DNA of 64,000 nt from Enterococcus_C asini_A (GTDB lineage: Bacteria > Bacillota > Bacilli > Lactobacillales > Enterococcaceae), in the NCBI RefSeq assembly GCF_031928785.1, contig NZ_JARQAL010000001.1. One strand, given 5' to 3'. The notes beneath the pieces are model-generated. The model was not told where the DNA came from. It searched no databases and worked only from the letters and a program-made list of their open reading frames with translations. The first letter of the stretch is position 1. Each line of letters opens with the position of its first letter. Shown in pieces: positions 44,205 through 53,067 of this stretch. The position numbers and the translations under genes are program-made.

Positions 44205-45626
44205 ATGATTCAGTTAGTCAACCTGTCTTTTATTAATCATGAACGCTATTTGCCGGCTACCTTAGATTTGATTGGCAGAACTGCAAAAGCTCTGGGACTA
44301 CCCCATGAAAAAGTCAATAATCTGGTATTGGTAGCAGAAGAGCTTATTTTGCGCCGCTTGAAAAATGCCTTTGAAAAGCGAGGCTATCTCACCATGGAAT
44401 TAGCTTGTAACGAAAAAGAGTTTGAATTTGGTCTTCAAGACAAAGGGACTCCTTACTGGTCTGTGGCAGAAAAAATTGGGGAGCTGGTCTACAATCCTAA
44501 ACTAAGTGACAAAAGTTATGACCAGATTCGCCAAATGGTGGATTTTATTGGTACGGAATTCTTAGGTTTGGCAGGACAAAAAACCATCATTCGCATGAAC
44601 ATTCCCCAAGTGGAAATTAGAGAGCGGACCTTTTCTGAAAATAAGCCTAAAGATTTGAACTTTCACATTATAGAGGTAACCAGTGAACAAGAAATCCTAC
44701 AAGCGGAGTTATGTATCTGGGATGAATATGGCTATTCTTATTCTTTTGAAAAATTCTATCAGCCTCCCTTGTTAAAGGAAACCATTGAGTCCGGTGAAAT
44801 TCGTTCTTACTTAGTTCTAAATGAGCATGGCGAAGTGGCCGGGCACTATGCGTTGATATTTTCTCGAAATCATCCTGGGCTGCCAGAATTAGCAAGTGTG
44901 GTTGTGCGCCATAACTTTCGGCGCTTTGGGGTCTTTTCCATGATGATGGCCCATGGTGTGGAGCAAGCCCGAAAATTAGGTTATCCGGCGTTATTAACTA
45001 AGCCAGTCTTGTACCACACAGCGACTCAACATGTGGCTACAAAATTAGGTTTTGTACCTACCGCGGTGGCCTTTGATCACTTATTTGACAAAGTAGAAAG
45101 TGAATACAATCATGGAAAACGCCTTTCAGTGGCTTGTAGTGTGCTTTTATTTCAAGAAAAAACGGCAACTCTTTACGCCCCTGTTGAATTACAACCGCTG
45201 ATTGAACAGATTTACCAAAAACTAGGAAAAGACTATCAATTTGTTCTGGAAGAAAGTAAAAGTCTAAATGAGACTAGCTGTGTACGCAGTGACAGTGATT
45301 GTTTGACTCAATCTGGGGGAATCACGGTGGAAGTTATCGGCAAAGACTTTGCGGCCATTATTAAAGAAATTGATAGAGATTTCACCGCTAGAAAAATAGA
45401 AGCTGTAGAAGCCTTATTGCCTTTGGAAAAAACAGGCTGTCAGGAAGGGTATCGTTTATTAAAAGAATTAGGCTATTTCTTTACCGGCGTGATTCCTGAA
45501 GGTGTGACAGGGGATTTATTGATGATGCAAAAAGTCATTACCGCAATTCCGAGCTGTGAAGGTATCGTCACAGAAGCCCCTTATACAGAACTTGTTACGG
45601 CCATTCTAAAAGAAATCGAGGAGTGA
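44205..45626 (+). CDS. RsbW-like ATPase domain fused to a GNAT acyltransferase
   Basis: 473 aa. Residues 1-140 look like a GHKL/HATPase_c_2 domain of the anti-sigma kinase (RsbW) type: VNNLVLVAEELILRRLKNAF is the N-box-like helix, and LQDKGTPYW the G1-like loop. Residues about 155-310 are a GNAT domain (VVVRHNFRRFGVFSMMM, then TATQHVATKLGF). The C-terminal 160 residues are not recognised. The fusion suggests a nucleotide-gated acyltransferase. It follows after 78 bases, probably in the same operon. Confidence 0.7.
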   Translation: MIQLVNLSFINHERYLPATLDLIGRTAKALGLPHEKVNNLVLVAEELILRRLKNAFEKRGYLTMELACNEKEFEFGLQDKGTPYWSVAEKIGELVYNPKLSDKSYDQIRQMVDFIGTEFLGLAGQKTIIRMNIPQVEIRERTFSENKPKDLNFHIIEVTSEQEILQAELCIWDEYGYSYSFEKFYQPPLLKETIESGEIRSYLVLNEHGEVAGHYALIFSRNHPGLPELASVVVRHNFRRFGVFSMMMAHGVEQARKLGYPALLTKPVLYHTATQHVATKLGFVPTAVAFDHLFDKVESEYNHGKRLSVACSVLLFQEKTATLYAPVELQPLIEQIYQKLGKDYQFVLEESKSLNETSCVRSDSDCLTQSGGITVEVIGKDFAAIIKEIDRDFTARKIEAVEALLPLEKTGCQEGYRLLKELGYFFTGVIPEGVTGDLLMMQKVITAIPSCEGIVTEAPYTELVTAILKEIEE

Positions 45627-45629
45627 ATT

Positions 45630-46874
45630 ATGAAAAGTTATCCCTTATCCTATCTCATTGAGTATGCGAGAAAACATTCTCCTTTTTACCAAGAACTTTA
45701 TCGTGATTTACCAGAAGAACTGGATTTTTCTCAGCTTCCCTTCGTGGATCAAGGCGCTTTCTGGAAAAATCCCCACCAAGTATTGACCTATGCGCCAAAA
45801 GACGGTCATGTTTTTCGCAGTGGCGGTACCACCGGAAAGCCAAAGTTGACTTATTATGCTGAAGAAGAATGGCAAACCATGTGTGAATCTACTGCCTTTA
45901 TGATGCCGCAATCTGGCTTGCAATACGGGGATCGGGTAGTGAATTTGTTTTACAGTGGCAATATGTATGCGAGTTTTTTATATAGTTATAGTTTGTTTCG
46001 TTTATCGCCGGTGAAAGTGCAGCAGTTTGACGTCTCAGGGCAAGTGGCTATTGAGGTGGTTGCAGATTTGATTTTAGACAATCAGATTAATGTTATTGCC
46101 GGATTGCCTTCGATGATTATGAAAGTGGTCGCTTACGCACGGAAACAAAATTATGATTATTCTTTTATTACGGCCATTTATTATGCAGGAGAACCTTTAT
46201 TTGAAGACCAAATGGCAGAAATTCGTCACTTTCTACCCAATGTTGATTTTCGTTCCATAGCCTACGCTTCCAATGATGGAGGGATTATCGGCTTTTTTGA
46301 TACGAGTTGTGAATTAAATGAACATCGAGTCTTTGAAAATGTTTGTAAGCTGGAACTTTTGGATGAAGATACAGGAGAAGTCATTACAGAAGCGTATCGC
46401 CCTGGGAAAGTGTATATTACTTCCCTGTATCGGTTGTTAATGCCGATTATTCGTTATCCTGCAGGTGATCGAGCTCAGTATACGGAACCTGAAGGCATCC
46501 ACCATCGGAAGTTTCAACTGCTAGGCCGCAGTGAAGAAGGCGTGCGGGTAGGGTATGCGACTTTTAAAATGGAACATTTCCAACGAGCCTTAGAAAAAGC
46601 CAATATTCAATGTCAAAATTATCAATTTGTCATTACCCACGAGGAGCATAAAGATCGTTTGGTGATTAAAATTGCGGAGGCTACCCATCAAGATAGTGAA
46701 AAGCTATTACAATGTTTAACCGAAGAAGTTAGCCTTTTGAAAGAAGTCTTAGCAACGAAAGAAATCCATCCCATTGAAATTCAGTGGGTCACATTAGCTG
46801 ATTTAAGCTATCATCCGGTAACAGGGAAATTGAAACGGATCTTGGACCAACGGATAAAAGCCAAAAGTGAATAA
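45630..46874 (+). CDS. PaaK-like adenylate-forming ligase
   Basis: 414 aa of the phenylacetate-CoA ligase branch of ANL enzymes: phosphate loop RSGGTTGKPK (63-72), YYAGEPLFEDQ, the ASNDGGIIGF acyl-site block, PAGDRA (AMP ribose Asp) and a C-terminal mini-domain ending PVTGKLKRIL with the catalytic-type Lys. It should activate a carboxylic acid as acyl-AMP and pass it to a thiol. It starts 3 bases after the previous stop. It resembles the C-terminal half of the LuxC fusion, suggesting duplication. Confidence 0.85.
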   Translation: MKSYPLSYLIEYARKHSPFYQELYRDLPEELDFSQLPFVDQGAFWKNPHQVLTYAPKDGHVFRSGGTTGKPKLTYYAEEEWQTMCESTAFMMPQSGLQYGDRVVNLFYSGNMYASFLYSYSLFRLSPVKVQQFDVSGQVAIEVVADLILDNQINVIAGLPSMIMKVVAYARKQNYDYSFITAIYYAGEPLFEDQMAEIRHFLPNVDFRSIAYASNDGGIIGFFDTSCELNEHRVFENVCKLELLDEDTGEVITEAYRPGKVYITSLYRLLMPIIRYPAGDRAQYTEPEGIHHRKFQLLGRSEEGVRVGYATFKMEHFQRALEKANIQCQNYQFVITHEEHKDRLVIKIAEATHQDSEKLLQCLTEEVSLLKEVLATKEIHPIEIQWVTLADLSYHPVTGKLKRILDQRIKAKSE

Positions 46875-46912
46875 ATAAGAACTAGTCAAAATGGACTGAA
46901 AAGGAGAAATTG

Positions 46913-48244
46913 ATGGATCATTTGCACGAGCAAGCAAAAAAAGCTTTTATTATCGGCTTTCCCCTAGTTTTCAATCTAGAACAAATGCAACGCTTTACCA
47001 ATCAAGGAGTGGGGAATTTACCTCCAGCACCTTTTAATCATTTTAGCCATGCAGTAACTAAAGCCAAACCTACAGATGAATTTGTCTCGGTGAACAACGA
47101 TACATTGTATTCTGTCAGCCAAGTAGACCTATCCCAAGGGCCAGTGCTATTTCGCATTCCTGTAATTTCTAAGCGTTATTATGTCTTTCAATTAGTAGAT
47201 GCTTGGACAGAAAACTTTGCCTATTTGGGGCAACGTTCTTTAGGGGAAGCCGGTGGGGAGTTTTTACTGTTGCCACCGGGCTGGACTGAAACACTTCCCA
47301 AAGATCGAGAAATCATTCATTGCCCTACGAAATTAATTTCCATCGTGGGGCGTTGGGCCTGTGGCGAAGAAGAACTTGCTACAGTCAAAGCTTTGCAGGC
47401 ACAAGTTAGCTTAGAAAGTTTGACTCAAAGTAAAAGCGGCTACCAATGGCCTGAATTTACGGAATACAAATTAGTTTTTTGGGAAAAATTATGGCGTTAT
47501 TTGCAAGATTTTCCCCTTAGTCCTGCTTTTGCTGATTTAGCGCCTACATTAGCCGATTTAAACTTATTGGCAGCTAAAAATCCCTTCACCAATATGGAAG
47601 AGTCGCTACAATTAGCCTTGTTAGCAGGCGCTGAAGAAGGAGTAAAAGCCATTGATCACTGCTTATTAAATGGAAATGGGGAGCAGGAAAACGGTTGGCA
47701 AAAAAATTATCATATCTTTGATTACAATGGGGAATTTTTTGAGCGAGGAACGTTGAATCATCCAGATTGGATCATGCCTTGTGACACCTTAGATCAATTA
47801 CTGGAACTTTCATTGCGACGGGCCGCGGCGGCCAAAGGAGGTCTGTGGGGCAATCACGGGTATGAGGCAATTTATTTACCGATTTACGTGGATGAACAAA
47901 AGGAACAATTAACTGGCAGTAAGAACTACAAAATTACTTTTCAAAAAACGCCACCAACCAATGCCTTTTGGTCGCTGACGATGTATGCTTTGCCAGATTA
48001 TTATCTAGTTGCCAATGAAATCCGGCGCTATTCTATTGGCGACCGTACGCCGGACTTAGTCTATGAAGGGGAAGAATTGACCATTTATTTGTCTCATACA
48101 CCACCCAAAGAGCCTACTCAAAAGCAAAATTGGTTGCCCACGCCAGCCGGTGATTTCCGCCCCTTATTAAGAGTCTATTTACCAAAAGAAGAATTCTTTA
48201 ATGGTAGCTATCAATTGCCAGCGATTGAAGTGAGCTCGATCTAG
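46913..48244 (+). CDS. DUF1254/DUF1214 domain protein
   Basis: 443 aa. The N-terminal half has the DUF1254 pattern (VSVNNDTLYSVSQVDLSQGPV, RYYVFQLVDAWTENFAYLG), and the C-terminal half the DUF1214 pattern (AFWSLTMYALPDYYLVANE). Family function is unknown. Most members are exported, but no signal peptide is visible here. ATG at 46913 with AAGGAGAA is preferred over the TTG just before. It is 38 bases behind the ligase and ends the operon at a strong terminator. Confidence 0.85.
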   Translation: MDHLHEQAKKAFIIGFPLVFNLEQMQRFTNQGVGNLPPAPFNHFSHAVTKAKPTDEFVSVNNDTLYSVSQVDLSQGPVLFRIPVISKRYYVFQLVDAWTENFAYLGQRSLGEAGGEFLLLPPGWTETLPKDREIIHCPTKLISIVGRWACGEEELATVKALQAQVSLESLTQSKSGYQWPEFTEYKLVFWEKLWRYLQDFPLSPAFADLAPTLADLNLLAAKNPFTNMEESLQLALLAGAEEGVKAIDHCLLNGNGEQENGWQKNYHIFDYNGEFFERGTLNHPDWIMPCDTLDQLLELSLRRAAAAKGGLWGNHGYEAIYLPIYVDEQKEQLTGSKNYKITFQKTPPTNAFWSLTMYALPDYYLVANEIRRYSIGDRTPDLVYEGEELTIYLSHTPPKEPTQKQNWLPTPAGDFRPLLRVYLPKEEFFNGSYQLPAIEVSSI

Positions 48245-48268
48245 CATAGATGTTAAAAAAGAAAGCAG

Positions 48269-48305
48269 AAAAGTGATGCCCCCACAAAGAAGGGCATCAC
48301 TTTTT
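48269..48305. terminator. Bidirectional terminator
   Basis: AAAAGTGATGCCC pairs perfectly with GGGCATCACTTTT between the convergent DUF1254 and stress-protein genes. Confidence 0.88.
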
Positions 48306-48750
48306 AGTTATTGAAATTATCCGTGGTGTTAAGAATTAATAAGTTACAAGACAAATGTTGAGTGAGGTAAGTGGAGACAGAACCGTACTTCAAAATATAC
48401 TCCAGTTTTGAATAATGGTGGTTGCCACAGATCACTAGCCCACTTTTTTCTTCATTGGCTGTTTTTACAATTTCTTTTTTAGGATTCCCTACCGTAACTT
48501 TTGCAGCAAGGGAAAATGGAAGTTGCTCGTTGATTTTAACTAGCAATTGTTGCATTTTTGCTTCCCGTTCTTTTTGTTCCGCTACTACAATATCTCGTTG
48601 TTCCGCTTCGATAAGTTCCAATTCCACTGTGTCGATAATGTCCAAAAGAATCACTTCTTCTGGCGTGAAAAGTTTAGCAATCTTCAACCCTTCTTTTAAA
48701 TAGGCTTGTTGATCTTGAAGTATGTCGAAGGTTAAAATGATGTTTTTCAT
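48304..48750 (-). CDS. Universal stress protein (UspA family)
   Basis: 148 aa with the Usp fold (KNIILTFDILQDQQAYL..., LVICGNHHYSKLEYILKYGSVSTYLTQH). The usual ATP-binding glycine pattern is altered (GNHH...GSVS), so it may not bind ATP like UspFG types. It lies 12 bases behind the YeiH-like exporter gene and is probably cotranscribed with it. Confidence 0.8.
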   Translation of the reverse strand: MKNIILTFDILQDQQAYLKEGLKIAKLFTPEEVILLDIIDTVELELIEAEQRDIVVAEQKEREAKMQQLLVKINEQLPFSLAAKVTVGNPKKEIVKTANEEKSGLVICGNHHYSKLEYILKYGSVSTYLTQHLSCNLLILNTTDNFNN

Positions 48751-48762
48751 GATATCCCTCCT

Positions 48763-49761
48763 TTAGAAAAATAAATAAGCACTAGTTCCAGCTAATAACA
48801 ATAAACAAACAGAACCTAAAAATGAGGCTAAAAAGACATTACGTCCCCGAGCGATGATAACTTTAAAGTTCACGCTCATCCCTAAAGCAGCCATTGCCAT
48901 GCCCAGACAGAGATAAGCTAAGGATACTAGAGTATTGACTAAACCAGCAGATAAAGGGCCGAAACTACCAATGGCACTGGTAATCAAAAAGCCTAACATA
49001 AACCAAGGAATCGGCAATTTTTGTTTTTCAGTAGAATCTTTTTGGTGTTTCTTCTGGTAAATCACACCGACGATTAAAGCAGCAGGAGCTAACAACAAGA
49101 CCCGAGAAAGCTTCATAATAATGGCATTGTCTAAAGAAATCGTCCCGCCAGCGCCACCTGCAGCTACGGCATGAGCAATTTCATGAAGAGAAGCGCCAGC
49201 CATTACTCCAAATTGAGTTTTGTCAAAGGGCAAGACATTCATCAAGCCTACTTCCACCAAAGTAAAAATCGTTCCCATAATACATACTACAGCTACTGCT
49301 AAAACAGAATTGTCTTTATTGGCCTTGACTTGTGGGGAAATCCCCATAACTGCTGCCGCACCACAAATGGCACAACCGAAGCTAGCTAAGAAGGACAACT
49401 CTTTGTCCACTTTGAATAAGCGACAAAAGCCATAGACCACGGCGATGGTAAAAGAAACCACCACAAAAGCTAAGAGAATCGTTTTAATCCCGGATTCAGC
49501 TAAAGTTACCAGGTTCAAGCGGAACCCCAATAAAATAATACCTAAACGTAAAAATTTATTCGAAATAAAGCTGACACCTTCTGCACTTTCATACATCAGT
49601 TTTTGATTAACTTGGAACAGCATTCCGACGATTAAGGCGATAACCAAAGCGCCAATCAGATTTAATCCTGGCAACAAGGCCAGATACTTACCTAATAAAG
49701 AACACACCAAGGTGGCGGCAAAGGCAAGCCAAAAACTTTTTTTCTTTACTATTTCAACCAT
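48763..49761 (-). CDS. YeiH-family putative sulfate exporter (PF03601)
   Basis: 332 aa with about ten transmembrane helices; FISNKFLRLGIILLGFRL and ASFGCAICGAAAVMGI are the family blocks, and ASLHEIAHAVAAG holds conserved His residues. Members are called sulfate exporters by inference only. An AGGAGG site precedes the ATG. It begins the two-gene unit with the stress protein. Confidence 0.85.
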   Translation of the reverse strand: MVEIVKKKSFWLAFAATLVCSLLGKYLALLPGLNLIGALVIALIVGMLFQVNQKLMYESAEGVSFISNKFLRLGIILLGFRLNLVTLAESGIKTILLAFVVVSFTIAVVYGFCRLFKVDKELSFLASFGCAICGAAAVMGISPQVKANKDNSVLAVAVVCIMGTIFTLVEVGLMNVLPFDKTQFGVMAGASLHEIAHAVAAGGAGGTISLDNAIIMKLSRVLLLAPAALIVGVIYQKKHQKDSTEKQKLPIPWFMLGFLITSAIGSFGPLSAGLVNTLVSLAYLCLGMAMAALGMSVNFKVIIARGRNVFLASFLGSVCLLLLAGTSAYLFF

Positions 49762-49879
49762 TTTTTACATTCCTCCTATCCTACTAAGTGTATCTGGATA
49801 AAAGCAAATGTAAAATGAAGAATTCTAATCATACTCATTAAGTAATGTTATGGAAAGGCTTTGATGGATAGAAGATTTT

Positions 49880-49913
49880 GATAAAAAAGTTCGGGAAGTT
49901 TTCATCCCGAACT
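49880..49913 (-). terminator. Terminator of the LLM oxidoreductase gene
   Basis: AGTTCGGG pairs with CCCGAACT; on the minus strand it is followed by a T run. Confidence 0.75.
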
Positions 49914-49975
49914 CTTTTATCAACTTTATAACAATAGGGTAACTTTAATCAACGTAAGGATGACGTCCTTTTGAA

Positions 49976-51001
49976 TTAACGCCAACCTAACTCAGGGGCA
50001 ACATCTTTTAAAATAGAATTTAGCAGATGAATATTATATTCCACCCCTAAAGTATTCGGAATGGTCACTAATAGAGTATCCGCTTCTTTAATTGCTTCAT
50101 CTTCAGCCAATTCCTTGGCAATTTGATCAGGTTCCCCAGCAAAAGTTTTACCAAAGATAGTTGGATTTTGATGGTAAGCCAAGAAGCCCACGGAATCATA
50201 TTTGGCATCGTCGCCTTGATTGCCGAATAATTGACGATCAAAATCGGTTGTGATTGGTTGAATGGAGCGGGTAACTAAGGTCCGAGGCTCAAAGTCGTGG
50301 CCAGCTTTTTTCCAAGCTTCTTTATAAGCACGCAGTTGTTTTGCTTGTTGGATATGGAAAGGTTCTTTGGTTTCAAAGTTGACCAAAGTGGAAGATTGGA
50401 GATTCATCCCTTGTTCTGCTGCCCAAATGGCTGTCTCTGTAGAACCGGCGCCCCACCAAATCCGTTGGCGCAACCCTTCTGAATAAGGTTCCAAACGCAA
50501 TTTTCCTGGTCCTTGAGGAAACATTGGTTGAGGATTTGGTTCTGCAAAAGGGTTACCTTCGAGAAGTTTTAAGAATTCCAAAGTCCGTTGCCGGGCGATT
50601 TCTTTAACTGCTTCTTCACTATAATCGTAGCCAAAATATTTCCAACCATCTAAAACTTGCTCCGGTGAACCACGACCAACGCCTAATTCCACACGACCTT
50701 TGGTGATGATATCTGTTAAGCCAGCATTTTCCGCCATCATATAAGGATTTTCATAACGCATGTCAATTAAGCCCGTACCAATTTCAATCTTACTAGTTTT
50801 GGCACCAATCGCTGAAAGCAATGGAAATGGTGAGCCAATTTGATTAGCAAAGTGGTGAACGCGATAATAAGCACCGTCGATACCGATTTTTTCCGCTTCC
50901 ACGGCAAGTTCAATGGATTGTAAGTAGGAGTCTTGAGCCGTTTTTACTACAGAACCTTGGTTCATCCAATGACCAAAACTCAAAAAGCCAATCTTTTTCA
51001 T
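49976..51001 (-). CDS. LLM-class (luciferase-like) flavin-dependent oxidoreductase
   Basis: 341 aa of the bacterial-luciferase-like TIM barrel: MKKIGFLSFGHWMNQ at the start, YRVHHFANQIGSP, IEIGTGLIDMRYENP and VELGVGRGSPEQ. It should use FMNH2 and O2 on an unknown substrate. It is one gene of the general LLM type found in many Lactobacillales, not a LuxA/LuxB pair. The AGGAGG site fits the ATG at 51001; a frame 16 codons longer has no site. Single gene with terminator. Confidence 0.87.
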   Translation of the reverse strand: MKKIGFLSFGHWMNQGSVVKTAQDSYLQSIELAVEAEKIGIDGAYYRVHHFANQIGSPFPLLSAIGAKTSKIEIGTGLIDMRYENPYMMAENAGLTDIITKGRVELGVGRGSPEQVLDGWKYFGYDYSEEAVKEIARQRTLEFLKLLEGNPFAEPNPQPMFPQGPGKLRLEPYSEGLRQRIWWGAGSTETAIWAAEQGMNLQSSTLVNFETKEPFHIQQAKQLRAYKEAWKKAGHDFEPRTLVTRSIQPITTDFDRQLFGNQGDDAKYDSVGFLAYHQNPTIFGKTFAGEPDQIAKELAEDEAIKEADTLLVTIPNTLGVEYNIHLLNSILKDVAPELGWR

Positions 51002-51208
51002 TTTATTACCTCCTAAATTCTTCATGAGATACTTACTTTTTATAAGCAAATTGATTGTACATTCTTTTATTTGAAAAAGCGAGTAATTGTTCTCGAAAGA
51101 AGTGTAGGGAAAAATATCGGTAAGAGAAGTGGTAAAATAAAAACTAAACTGATGTTTTCTTGTTATTGAACCTGTTGAGGACTAAATGTAAAAGAAAGGA
51201 GGACAAGT

Positions 51209-51940
51209 ATGAAGTTAAAAAAATGGCAAAAGATTATCTTAGGTGGGATTATTATCTTAGTGATAATGGTAACCGGGGGACTGGCTTTTTTGAAAAGCAG
51301 TACCTATAATCCTTCAACAGCAGCGATTGTCAGCAGTGAAGCAAGTAAGGAACAGAAGGACTATTACTTATTTTCTGCCCCAGAAGAAAGTGATAAAAAT
51401 CTGATTTTTTATCCTGGAGCTTTGGTGGAGCCGACCAGTTACAGCATTTGGTCAAAAGAAGTCGCAGCAGCGGGCTACAATGTGTATCTTTTAAAGATGC
51501 CGTTTAATCTGGCTATTTTTGGAGAAAATAAAGCTCAAGAAATCATTAATAAAGCACCCAATGAAACATATGTCTTAGCTGGACATTCATTAGGTGGCGT
51601 GATGGCGAGCCGTTTTGTGACAAAACATGAACAAGAAGTGGTGGGGATGATTTATTTAGCAAGCTATCCTGATGAAAAGGGAGATTTGGCTAAAGCTAAA
51701 CAATCTGTTTTGTCTATTTCAGCTACTGAAGATCAATTGGTCACAGCAAAGGATATCGCAAATACGAAAAAATATTTGCCAAAAGAGACCCAATACACGG
51801 TTATCGAAGGGGGCAATCACGCTGGCTTTGGTAGCTATGGTGCTCAGAAAAAAGACGGTCAAGCAACGATTTCCAATCAAACGCAACAAGAACAAATCAG
51901 CCAACTGATCATCAATTGGCTACAAGAAAAAAATTACTGA
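51209..51940 (+). CDS. Membrane-anchored alpha/beta hydrolase
   Basis: 243 aa: one N-terminal transmembrane anchor (about 9-29) and an alpha/beta-hydrolase domain outside. The nucleophile elbow is GHSLGG (about 125-130), with Asp in SATEDQL and His in GGNHAGFG completing the triad. It may be an esterase or lipase-like enzyme acting on envelope or external esters. AAAGGAGGA precedes the ATG. Monocistronic. Confidence 0.85.
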   Translation: MKLKKWQKIILGGIIILVIMVTGGLAFLKSSTYNPSTAAIVSSEASKEQKDYYLFSAPEESDKNLIFYPGALVEPTSYSIWSKEVAAAGYNVYLLKMPFNLAIFGENKAQEIINKAPNETYVLAGHSLGGVMASRFVTKHEQEVVGMIYLASYPDEKGDLAKAKQSVLSISATEDQLVTAKDIANTKKYLPKETQYTVIEGGNHAGFGSYGAQKKDGQATISNQTQQEQISQLIINWLQEKNY

Positions 51941-51942
51941 CT

Positions 51943-51993
51943 AAAAAGACAAGTAAGGATGGCTGATGATTAAACGTCCTTACTTGTCTTTTG
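51943..51993. terminator. Bidirectional terminator
   Basis: AAAAGACAAGTAAGGA pairs perfectly with TCCTTACTTGTCTTTT between convergent genes. Confidence 0.9.
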
Positions 51994-52008
51994 TGGTTTT
52001 ATAAAAAA

Positions 52009-52899
52009 TTAGGATGCCAAATCTAAATCTTTTTCTTTAAAGGTATCTCCGTGTTCCAAATCGCCATACTTGTAGCCACGATTAAACCAGTTGATTCGTT
52101 GTTGGCTCGTACCGTGGGTGAAGCTGTCCGGGACCACATAGCCTTGGTATTCCTTTTGCAAAGTATCATCCCCAATGGCGTTGGCTGCGGTAATCGCTTC
52201 TTCAATATCCCCAGCTTCTAAGATTGGTTGTCCATCGTGGGTTTCCCCGGCGAGGTATTTAGAAAAACAACCGGCCAAGTAATCTGCTTGTAATTCTAAT
52301 CGGACACTGTATTTGTTGTATTCCGTTTCAGAGACTTGCTGGCGAATTTTATTCAATTGATCGGTGATTCCCAGCTCATTTTGCACATGATGACCAACTT
52401 CATGGGCGATGACATAAGCCATGGCATAGTCCCCTGTGGCTCCATATTTTTGGGATAATTCATCAGCAAAACTTAAATCCAAATAGACATTTTCATCTCC
52501 CGGACAGTAAAAAGGACCGACTTGAGAAGTGGCTTGCCCACAAGCAGAATTCACACTGTCTGTAAATAATACTAGATTTGGATTTTGGTAACTCTCATTC
52601 ATCTGGGAAAATTCTTCATTCCAATAATCCTCTAAATGGGCAAAAACTACCGCAGCAAATTCCTTTTGTTCGGAGTATTCTGTGGACTGGACATTTTCTG
52701 TTTGATAATCTGCCGGGGTGATGCCCCCTCCTAGGGTATTGGTCACCGTACTTAAATCGCCACCGGAAATAAAGAAAACAATAATAGCAATTACAATGGC
52801 ACCAATTCCACCGCCACCAGCTAGTTTACCCATGGAACGTCCGCTACTACCTGTACGATCGTCTATGTTTGAACTTTGCCGATCTCCTCGCCAACGCAT
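52009..52899 (-). CDS. Neutral zinc metallopeptidase, YpfJ family
   Basis: 296 aa: polar N-terminus, a glycine-rich stretch leading into one transmembrane helix (about 28-50), then an extracytoplasmic domain with the zinc motif HEVGHH (about 168-173) and the late ELQADYLAGC block. This is the YpfJ/PF04228 putative metalloprotease family. Its substrates are unknown. AGGAGG precedes the ATG. Confidence 0.9.
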   Translation of the reverse strand: MRWRGDRQSSNIDDRTGSSGRSMGKLAGGGGIGAIVIAIIVFFISGGDLSTVTNTLGGGITPADYQTENVQSTEYSEQKEFAAVVFAHLEDYWNEEFSQMNESYQNPNLVLFTDSVNSACGQATSQVGPFYCPGDENVYLDLSFADELSQKYGATGDYAMAYVIAHEVGHHVQNELGITDQLNKIRQQVSETEYNKYSVRLELQADYLAGCFSKYLAGETHDGQPILEAGDIEEAITAANAIGDDTLQKEYQGYVVPDSFTHGTSQQRINWFNRGYKYGDLEHGDTFKEKDLDLAS

Positions 52900-53003
52900 A
52901 ATAATTCCTCCTTTTTCATTTCACTTTAATTCTAATCGAAAAGAGCCTTTCTGCCAACGAATAGCCTTTCGCCACACTTTTCGTTAATTGGAGAAGGCTT
53001 ATT

Positions 53004-53033
53004 TTGTTGGTTGGAAGAATAATCAACTATAAT
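53004..53033 (+). promoter_or_regulatory. Likely promoter of the HIT-protein gene
   Basis: TTGTTG and TATAAT with an 18-base spacer, 35 bases before the ATG. Confidence 0.5.
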
Positions 53034-53067
53034 AGAGAAAACGAGCTTTAATAAAAGAGGTGAGAAA

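Noticed and set aside
40543..51001. A complete bioluminescence system
   Set aside because: There is no LuxA/LuxB pair and no LuxD; the only luciferase-like gene is a general LLM oxidoreductase in a separate, opposite transcription unit.
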